In this document: one piece after another, positions 58,453 through 64,000 of the stretch
Layout: every line of letters starts with the position of its first letter
Numbering within the stretch: the stretch's first letter is position 1
Assembly: GCF_031020795.1 (NCBI RefSeq)
Contig: NZ_JAVHJP010000007.1
Location: forward strand, 124,001 to 188,000
Reading direction: 5' to 3'
Origin: Hydrogenophaga pseudoflava
GTDB taxonomy: Bacteria > Pseudomonadota > Gammaproteobacteria > Burkholderiales > Burkholderiaceae_C
Length of the DNA: 64,000 bases
Program-made: the position numbers and the translations under genes
Notes under the pieces: model-generated
Told to the model about the DNA's origin: nothing
Databases searched by the model: none
What the model saw: the letters and a program-made list of their open reading frames with translations, nothing else

Positions 58453-59469
58453 TCAGCGGGCGACCGCTCGCTGCGTTGTGCCCGGTGTGCCCGGCTGCCC
58501 ATGGCGGTGCCAGGCGCGCCGCAACTGGGTGTCCGACCCGAAGCCCGAGATCTGGGCCGCCTGCGTGACGTTGTGGCCGCTGTGCAGCGCCGCCTGGGCC
58601 ACCGCGAGCCGGATGCGCTGCAGGTAGTTCAGCGGCGACACCCCGGCGTGCTCTTCGAACAGGCGCGTGAGATGCCGCGCCGAGGTGTGGCCCCGGTCGG
58701 CCATGCGGGGCACGGTCCAGGCCTCCTGCGGTGCCTGGCTCACCGCGTCCTGCACCCGGTGCACGACAGGGTGCAGGTGGTCGCGGTGGTGCAGGAATGG
58801 CGACAGCTCCGGGTCCTGCGGGCCGCGGCGCAGCGCCACCACCATGGACTGCGCCACCTCGGCCGCCAGCGCCGGCCCCAGCAGGGCGGCGATGCGGTGC
58901 AGCGTGAGGTCGATGCCGGTGGTCACGCCCGCACTGCTGAACACAGGCGCGTCCAGCACGAACACCCGGTTGGCCAGCACCTCGCAGTCGGGCGCGGACT
59001 GGCGCAATTCGTCCAGGTGGTGGTGGTGCGTGGTGGCCTTGCGGCGAGCCAGCAGACCGGCGCGGGCGGCCACGACGGCGCCAGCACAGATGCACATCAG
59101 CTCCACCCGGCCTTCGGCCAGCCGCAGGCCACGCAGCCAGTGCAGCAGTTCGCGCGCGGCGGGGCTGTCCAGCTCGACCCGGTCCCCTGGCTGGCCCACC
59201 AGCACCACCCACTGCGGTCGCTGGGGTTGGGACAGGTCGGGCAGGGGAGCCAGCCGCGACACCCGGGCGCCCACCGAGCTGACCGTCTCGGCGCGCGGGC
59301 CGGTGAAGTGCAGTGCAAAGGCCGTGGGCCGGCCTCTGGCCAGCAGCGCCTGGTTGGCCATGCGCAGCGCCTCGGCCGGGCCCGCCCAGTCGAGGATCAG
59401 GCTGTCGTCCAGCAGCACGAAATGCACGTCCACCACGGAGGCGGGTGTCAGTCGGGCCGGCTCATCCAT
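58453..59469 (-). CDS. GlxA family AraC-type transcriptional regulator
   Basis: A 338-aa regulator with an N-terminal DJ-1/PfpI-like domain (VHFVLLDDSLILDWAGPAEA, CICAGAVVAARAGLLARRKA, VFSSAGVTTGIDLTLHRIAA) and a C-terminal AraC HTH pair (ARHLTRLFEEHAGVSPLNYL, VTQAAQISGFGSDTQLRRAW). Its N-terminal domain is related to the separate DJ-1 protein encoded just upstream (VFSSAGISAGIDLSLHLVAR). Overlaps that gene by 22 bases. Probably controls the cysteine hydrolase / DJ-1 pair; effector unknown. Confidence 0.9.
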   Translation of the reverse strand: MDEPARLTPASVVDVHFVLLDDSLILDWAGPAEALRMANQALLARGRPTAFALHFTGPRAETVSSVGARVSRLAPLPDLSQPQRPQWVVLVGQPGDRVELDSPAARELLHWLRGLRLAEGRVELMCICAGAVVAARAGLLARRKATTHHHHLDELRQSAPDCEVLANRVFVLDAPVFSSAGVTTGIDLTLHRIAALLGPALAAEVAQSMVVALRRGPQDPELSPFLHHRDHLHPVVHRVQDAVSQAPQEAWTVPRMADRGHTSARHLTRLFEEHAGVSPLNYLQRIRLAVAQAALHSGHNVTQAAQISGFGSDTQLRRAWHRHGQPGTPGTTQRAVAR

Positions 59470-60080
59470 CGGTAATCCATCTGTCGTGCGGTGCGTTCGG
59501 CCAATTCGGGGCAGGTCAGGCGGGCGACGAGGTGCAGCGACAGGTCGATGCCGGCGCTGATGCCCGCCGAACTGAACACGCGGCCGTCCTCGACCCAGCG
59601 CACGCCGTCGACCACCTCCAGCGACGGCCATTGCCGGCGCAGATCGTCCAGATCCTCCCAGTGCGTCGTCACGCGGTGGGCGTTCACCACCCCGGCCGCG
59701 GCGAGCACGAACGCGCCCGTGCAGACCGAGGCGGTGAGCGATGCCTGGGCGCTGGCGCGCCGCACCCAGTCCAACGTGTCCGGGCAGCGGGCGGCTGCGT
59801 CCACCACACCACCGGGCACGATCAGCAGGTCCACCGGGGTCGGGTCGTTGAAGTCCCGGGTGGGCACCACCTGCAACCCGGCCCGGGCACGCACCGGTGC
59901 CAGGGTGCGCGCCACGCAGGCCACTTGCCAGCCCGCAGCGGTCGAGGCCCCGGCCCAGCCCGCGGCTTCGGGACGGGCCGCCATGCGGGCGGCGGTGGTG
60001 AACACCTCGTAAGGGCCGGCCAGGTCCAGCGCCTCGACATCGTCGAAGGCCAGGATGGCGATGCCGAACGGGCGGGTCAC
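59448..60080 (-). CDS. DJ-1/PfpI family protein (stand-alone)
   Basis: A 210-aa single-domain protein: FGIAILAFDDVEALDLAGPY, the nucleophile Cys in ASVCTGAFVLAAAG, and DGRVFSSAGISAGIDLSLHL. This is the isonitrile-hydratase-like or regulator-like DJ-1 branch. The start is GTG at 60080, overlapping the upstream hydrolase stop codon by four bases (GTGA). It is closely related to the N-terminal domain of the GlxA-like regulator encoded next, so the pair looks like a duplicated DJ-1 domain, one copy fused to an AraC DNA-binding part. Confidence 0.88.
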   Translation of the reverse strand: MTRPFGIAILAFDDVEALDLAGPYEVFTTAARMAARPEAAGWAGASTAAGWQVACVARTLAPVRARAGLQVVPTRDFNDPTPVDLLIVPGGVVDAAARCPDTLDWVRRASAQASLTASVCTGAFVLAAAGVVNAHRVTTHWEDLDDLRRQWPSLEVVDGVRWVEDGRVFSSAGISAGIDLSLHLVARLTCPELAERTARQMDYRWMSRPD

Positions 60081-60643
60081 GCCGCTGCCCCGGCGCGCGC
60101 CAGTGCTTCGGCCACCGAGGTGAGGGTGCAGAAGCGACCCTGCAGCACGGTGGCGGTGCGGGCCTTGATTTCGGCCGCGGGCAACGGCGATCCGTCGGGT
60201 TGCGTCATGTCGAAGGTCAGCGTGGCGTCCGTCACGTAGTCCACTTCCCAGCCCAAATCGGAGGCGTGGCGCGTCGTGGTTTCACAGCACTGCTCGGTGC
60301 GGATGCCGCTGACGATCAGGCGGCGGATGCCGTGCTCCGTCAGCCAGACGTCCAGCCCGGTGCCGACCAGGGCGCTGTGCCGGCGCTTGACGAAGCTGGC
60401 GGAAGGATCAAAAACGGACAGTTCGGCCATCGGACGTACATGGCCGCTGGCGTGCGAAAACGGGTTGTCCGGTGTTTCCGGTCCGTCGCTGTGCAGGATG
60501 CGGACGACCGGGATGCCCTGCGCGAGGCAGCCATCGATCAGGGCGTTCTGGTCGGCCATGTAGGCGGGCAGCGCCGAGGCGTCGAAGTACGGGCGGTGGC
60601 GGAAGGATTCCTGGACGTCGATGACCAGCAGGGCGGTGTTCAT
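60077..60643 (-). CDS. isochorismatase-like cysteine hydrolase
   Basis: A 188-aa cysteine hydrolase. Catalytic triad residues are seen: Asp in LLVIDVQESFRH, Lys in FVKRRHSAL and Cys in RTEQCCETTTRHASDLG. Such enzymes hydrolyse amides or ureas (nicotinamidase, isochorismatase or biuret hydrolase types); the substrate is unknown here. The ATG at 60643 has CGGAG upstream. First gene of a three-gene run with the DJ-1 and GlxA-like genes. Confidence 0.9.
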   Translation of the reverse strand: MNTALLVIDVQESFRHRPYFDASALPAYMADQNALIDGCLAQGIPVVRILHSDGPETPDNPFSHASGHVRPMAELSVFDPSASFVKRRHSALVGTGLDVWLTEHGIRRLIVSGIRTEQCCETTTRHASDLGWEVDYVTDATLTFDMTQPDGSPLPAAEIKARTATVLQGRFCTLTSVAEALARAGAAA

Positions 60644-60692
60644 GGGGCAGCTCCGTTGAAAAGGTGACTGCATTGTTTCCGCCCTGGAACCG

Positions 60693-60717
60693 CCTGTCCG
60701 CCACCGCGGCGGACAGG
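60693..60717. terminator. hairpin after purM
   Basis: Perfect ten-base stem CCTGTCCGCC / GGCGGACAGG with loop ACCGC, lying 19 bases beyond the purM stop codon. A T-run is poor on the minus strand, so factor-independent termination is weaker than for the gltA or acnB hairpins; it could also be an mRNA-stability element. Confidence 0.45.
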
Positions 60718-60736
60718 TTTCGATCAGATCAGGACA

Positions 60737-61774
60737 TCAGGCCACGATCACCGACGCACCTTCGCCCTTGGCCGCGATGGCGCCGATCTCGTAGACCGTC
60801 TCGCCCAGTTCGCGCAGCGTGGCGGCGCAGGCGGCGGCTTCGGCGGCGTCGATCACCACCACCATGCCGATGCCGTTGTTGAAGGTGCGGTTCATCTCGA
60901 TGTCGTCGATGCCGGCGACCTTCTGCAGCCAGGCGAACAGCTCGGTCTGCGGCCAGCTGCCTTTCTTGAGGTGGGCGGCCGTGCCTTCGGGCAGCACGCG
61001 CGGAATGTTCTCCAGAAGGCCGCCGCCGGTGATGTGGGCCAGGGCCTTGACCGGGTGCTTGGCGAGCGTGGCCAGTACGTTCTTCACGTACAGGCGGGTT
61101 GGGGCCATGATGGCTTGCTTGAACGGCTGGCCGTCCAGGGTGGCGGGCAAATCGCTGCCCGCGCGCTCGATGCACTTGCGCACCAGCGAGAAGCCGTTCG
61201 AGTGCACGCCGTGCGAGGCCAGGCCCAGCACCACGTCGCCGGGCTTGACGTTCTGGCCGGTCAGGATCTTGCTCTTTTCGACCGCACCGACGCAGAAGCC
61301 CGCCAGGTCGTATTCGCCGGCCGGGTACATGCCGGGCATTTCGGCGGTTTCGCCGCCGATCAGGGCGCAACCGGACAGTTCACAACCCTTGGCGATGCCG
61401 CCGACCACGGCTGCCGCGGTGTCCACTTCCAGCTTGCCGCAGGCGAAGTAGTCCAGGAAGAACAGCGGCTCAGCGCCCTGCACCAGCACGTCGTTGACGC
61501 TCATGCCCACCAAGTCGATGCCCACGGTGTCGTGCATGTTCCATTCAAACGCCAGCTTGAGCTTGGTGCCCACGCCGTCGGTGCCGCTCACCAGCACCGG
61601 CTCCTGGTAGCGCTTCGGCACTTCAAACAGCGCGCCGAAGCCGCCGATGCCGGCCAGCACGCCTTCGCGCATGGTCTTCTTGGCCAGCGGCTTGATGCGC
61701 TCGACCAGCGCGTCGCCCGCGTCGATGTCGACGCCGGCGTCTTTGTAGGAAAGGGGGGTGGTGCTGGAGTTCAT
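60737..61774 (-). CDS. purM: phosphoribosylformylglycinamidine cyclo-ligase
   Basis: A 345-aa purine-synthesis enzyme (AIR synthetase) that closes the imidazole ring using ATP. Seen: [20 protein letters not shown] at the N-terminus, [36 protein letters not shown], and [20 protein letters not shown]. Length is normal. Divergent from the AI-2E transporter gene, about 100 bases apart; the next gene on the strand is the cysteine hydrolase. Confidence 0.97.
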   Translation of the reverse strand: MNSSTTPLSYKDAGVDIDAGDALVERIKPLAKKTMREGVLAGIGGFGALFEVPKRYQEPVLVSGTDGVGTKLKLAFEWNMHDTVGIDLVGMSVNDVLVQGAEPLFFLDYFACGKLEVDTAAAVVGGIAKGCELSGCALIGGETAEMPGMYPAGEYDLAGFCVGAVEKSKILTGQNVKPGDVVLGLASHGVHSNGFSLVRKCIERAGSDLPATLDGQPFKQAIMAPTRLYVKNVLATLAKHPVKALAHITGGGLLENIPRVLPEGTAAHLKKGSWPQTELFAWLQKVAGIDDIEMNRTFNNGIGMVVVIDAAEAAACAATLRELGETVYEIGAIAAKGEGASVIVA

Positions 61775-61875
61775 AGGGGGAGGGCGGGGAGAGGGCCTGC
61801 ACGGGCCGGGGACTAGAATTTGCGGCTGATTTTAAGGGTTCGCCCTCCGGCCCACACCACCACACCTTCCGCCCC

Positions 61876-62988
61876 ATGACCCTTTCCCCCGCGCAGATCC
61901 GTTCCCTGACCTGGGCCGCCATCGCCGTGGCGATCTGGGCCCTGCTGACGGTGCTGGCGCCGGTGCTGATGCCCTTCGTGCTGGCCGGGGTGATGGCCTA
62001 TGCGCTGCATCCCCTGGTGGAAAAGCTCAACGACCGGCGGATTCCCCGCTGGCTGGGCGCGGGTGTGGCGATCGCCCTGCTCATGCTGGTGCTGCTGGCC
62101 GTGGTGCTGCTGATCGTGCCGGTGATCACCAAGCAGGTGCCTCTGCTCAAGGAACAGGTGCCGGCGCTGCTGGACCGGGTCAACGACAGCCTCGTGCCGC
62201 TGGCCGGGCGCTTCGGCATCGACCTGCAGATCGACGTGGCCCAGGTGCGCGAGTGGCTCAAGGACCTGGTCACCGGGCACGAGCAGGAACTGATCAACGG
62301 CCTGCTGTCCTCGCTGCGCATCGGCGGCAGCGCGCTGGCGGCGGTGTTCGGCAACCTGGTCCTCACGCCCATCGTGGCCTATTACCTGCTGCTGGACTGG
62401 GCCGGACTGGTCGAGCGCAGCAAGCGGCTGATTCCGCCGCGCTGGCTGCCCTCGGTGCAGAGCTTCCTGGACGAAACCGACGAGGTGCTGGGCCAGTACC
62501 TGCGCGGCCAGCTCCTGGTGATGGGCGTTCTGGCCGTGTTCTATACGGTGGCGCTGGCGCTGATGGGCCTCAAACTCGCACTGCCCATCGGTGTGTTCAC
62601 CGGTCTGGCGGTGTTCGTGCCCTACCTCGGGTTCGGGCTGGGGCTGGTGATGGGGCTGCTGGCCGCGGTGCTGCAATTCCAGAGCCTCACCGGCGTGGTG
62701 CTGGTCGGTGCGGTCTACACGGTGGGCCAGGTGGCCGAAAGCATGTATGTGACGCCGCGCCTGCTGGGCGAGCGCATCGGCCTACACCCCATCGCGGTCA
62801 TCTTCGCCCTGATGGCCTTCGGCCACCTGTTCGGCTTTGTCGGTGTGCTGATTGCGCTGCCGGCCAGCGCCGTGCTGCTGGTGGCGATCCGCCGAGCCAA
62901 GGCCGGTTACCTGGCCAGCGACCTGTACCTTCCCGTACCGACCGCTGCCCCGGCCGCTTCGGTCCCGCCACAGGACGGTGCCGAATGA
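61876..62988 (+). CDS. AI-2E family transporter
   Basis: A 370-aa integral membrane protein with about eight transmembrane helices: WAAIAVAIWALLTVLAPVLM, LVLTPIVAYYLLLDWAGLVE, LAVFVPYLGFGLGLVMGLLA and VLLVAIRRAKAGYLASDLYL. Family members export autoinducer-2 or act as ion antiporters; no particular substrate can be assigned. It overlaps hda by four bases (ATGA). Confidence 0.88.
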   Translation: MTLSPAQIRSLTWAAIAVAIWALLTVLAPVLMPFVLAGVMAYALHPLVEKLNDRRIPRWLGAGVAIALLMLVLLAVVLLIVPVITKQVPLLKEQVPALLDRVNDSLVPLAGRFGIDLQIDVAQVREWLKDLVTGHEQELINGLLSSLRIGGSALAAVFGNLVLTPIVAYYLLLDWAGLVERSKRLIPPRWLPSVQSFLDETDEVLGQYLRGQLLVMGVLAVFYTVALALMGLKLALPIGVFTGLAVFVPYLGFGLGLVMGLLAAVLQFQSLTGVVLVGAVYTVGQVAESMYVTPRLLGERIGLHPIAVIFALMAFGHLFGFVGVLIALPASAVLLVAIRRAKAGYLASDLYLPVPTAAPAASVPPQDGAE

Positions 62989-63692
62989 AACCGGTGCAGC
63001 CGCCCATGAAACAGATGGCGCTGGACATCGGGCTGGCGCCCGTGCCCACGCTGGACAACTTCGTGGCCGCGGGCAACGAGGCCGTGCTGGAGCACCTGCG
63101 GCTCTGGACCTACAACCCCCTGCGGTCGCCGGTGCCCACCTACCTCTGGGGCGAGCCCGGCAGCGGCAAGACGCACCTGCTGCGGGCGGTGCGCGAAACG
63201 TTGCGCGACTCGGGCGCCCGCACCGGCTGGATCGGCGCGGGCATCCTGCATCCGATCGAGTACGACGAGGGCTGGGACGCGGTGATCCTCGACGACTGCC
63301 ACCTCTACACCGCCGAACAGCAGGCCGCGGCCTTCAACTGGTTCGTCAACGCCCAGACCCCGGCCCACGGCCCGGCGCGCTGGGTGCTGGCCGCGGCCGA
63401 CCGGCCGCCGGCCGACCTGCGGCTGCGCGAAGACCTGCGCACCCGCCTGGGCTGGGGCCATGTGTTCCAGCTCAAGGCCCTGGGTGAAACCGAACGCCGC
63501 TCCGTGCTGCGGCGCGCCGCCGACGAGCGCGGCGTGTTCCTGGGCGACGAGGTCATGGACTTCATGCTCAACCGCTTCTCGCGCGACCTCTCCAGCCTGA
63601 TGATGCTGCTGGACCAGCTCGACGCGTATGCGCTGCGCACGCAGCGAGCCATCACGATCCCGCTGATCAAGTCCATGCTGGACAACGAATGA
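62985..63692 (+). CDS. hda: DnaA regulatory inactivator Hda
   Basis: A 235-aa AAA+ protein related to DnaA domain III that, with the beta clamp, stimulates hydrolysis of DnaA-bound ATP. Seen: clamp-binding type N-terminus (QMALDIGL), Walker A GEPGSGKTHLL, Walker B VILDDCH, and RLGWGHVFQLKALGETERRS. The start at 62985 overlaps the transporter stop codon (ATGA); internal ATGs at 63006 and 63015 are possible. A co-directional HAD gene follows. Confidence 0.93.
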   Translation: MKPVQPPMKQMALDIGLAPVPTLDNFVAAGNEAVLEHLRLWTYNPLRSPVPTYLWGEPGSGKTHLLRAVRETLRDSGARTGWIGAGILHPIEYDEGWDAVILDDCHLYTAEQQAAAFNWFVNAQTPAHGPARWVLAAADRPPADLRLREDLRTRLGWGHVFQLKALGETERRSVLRRAADERGVFLGDEVMDFMLNRFSRDLSSLMMLLDQLDAYALRTQRAITIPLIKSMLDNE

Positions 63693-63704
63693 AGAACTTT
63701 CCGA

Positions 63705-64000
63705 ATGAGACTTGCGCTGTTTGACCTGGACCACACCCTGCTGCCGCTGGATTCGGATTACGCCTGGGGCCAGTTCACCGTGGAGCTGGGCTGGCGGGAC
63801 GCCGAAACCCACACCCGCGCCAACGACGCCTTCTACGAGCAGTACAGGGCCGGTACGCTGGACATCCACGAGTACATCCGCTTCTCGGTCGCCCCGCTGG
63901 CCGAACACGGGGTGGACAAGTCGGACGCCGCGCATCGCCGCTTCATGGACCAGGTGATCCGTCCGGCCATCCGGCCGGTGGCGGTCGAGCTGGTGCGCCG
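63705..64000 (+). CDS. HAD family hydrolase, SerB-like (partial)
   Basis: The first 98 codons of a HAD-IB phosphatase, cut by the window end. The nucleophile motif ALFDLDHTLLPLDSDYAW (DxDxT) is at the N-terminus, followed by a helical cap region (FTVELGWRDAETHTRANDAF, EYIRFSVAPLAEHGV). Twelve bases after hda, so probably the same operon. Substrate unknown (phosphoserine and histidinol phosphate are known for relatives). Confidence 0.88.
   Translation, partial: MRLALFDLDHTLLPLDSDYAWGQFTVELGWRDAETHTRANDAFYEQYRAGTLDIHEYIRFSVAPLAEHGVDKSDAAHRRFMDQVIRPAIRPVAVELVR

Overview
The window reads as a chromosomal segment of a GC-rich betaproteobacterium of the order Burkholderiales, most likely family Comamonadaceae. 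The grounds are the gene order leuB-leuD-leuC / LysR / gltA-sdhE-sdhBADC / gntR-mdh-citE-like-acnB, a Bug-type (tripartite tricarboxylate) solute-binding protein, the argD-DUF3579 and purM / AI-2E transporter / hda arrangements, and very high GC with strong third-position G/C bias. This placement is an inference from gene content and order; no rRNA is present to confirm it. No tRNA, rRNA, CRISPR array, transposase or integrase was seen, and no stretch longer than 300 bases lacks a gene. Layout: (1) 0.1-8.5 kb holds mixed housekeeping and accessory genes: Tat-exported M23 endopeptidase, Gfo/Idh/MocA oxidoreductase, DUF4399 lipoprotein, secreted alpha/beta hydrolase, PPOX flavoprotein, DTW tRNA-modifying enzyme, SRPBCC protein and SelO. 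(2) 8.6-24.1 kb is a central-carbon block: leucine synthesis (leuCDB, with a small lipoprotein gene inside), a LysR regulator, citrate synthase, succinate dehydrogenase with its flavinylation factor, a GntR regulator divergent from malate dehydrogenase, a citrate-lyase-like enzyme and aconitase B. Most TCA enzymes from citrate to oxaloacetate are therefore in one neighbourhood. (3) 24.1-27.2 kb is one large exported TPR-protein gene lying between two near-identical copies of the acnB 3' end and terminator, the most unusual structure in the window. (4) 27.3-32.5 kb carries a lipoprotein with two BamE-like repeats, a DUF364 protein with an XRE regulator divergent from a small membrane protein, and a DUF898 membrane protein paired with an M48 peptidase. 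(5) 32.5-43.4 kb carries a U32 peptidase (TrhP/YegQ), aconitase A, a trypsin-like protease / MoxR / DUF58 / BatA operon, an FAD monooxygenase and a Bug protein. (6) 43.4-50.3 kb carries a YcaQ-type glycosylase, a Cys-rich copper-binding protein, the kynBUA tryptophan-degradation operon, and divergently feoA-feoB with a small Cys-rich partner behind a putative Fur box. (7) 50.3-64 kb carries an argD-argF operon with two tandem YkgJ proteins and a methyltransferase, DUF3579 and AIM24-like proteins, rpsT, murJ-sirB1, a cysteine hydrolase / DJ-1 / GlxA-type regulator operon, purM, and AI-2E transporter-hda followed by a HAD hydrolase cut by the window end. Regulatory points: a 12-base palindrome (TCTTATATAAGA) occurs in the gntR-mdh intergenic region and again between argD and DUF3579, suggesting that the GntR protein links the TCA cycle to arginine synthesis. 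A composite hairpin-rich repeat occurs three times, twice exactly at the leuB and leuD stop codons and once inside the DUF58 coding sequence. Many adjacent genes overlap by four bases (ATGA or GTGA), indicating translational coupling.
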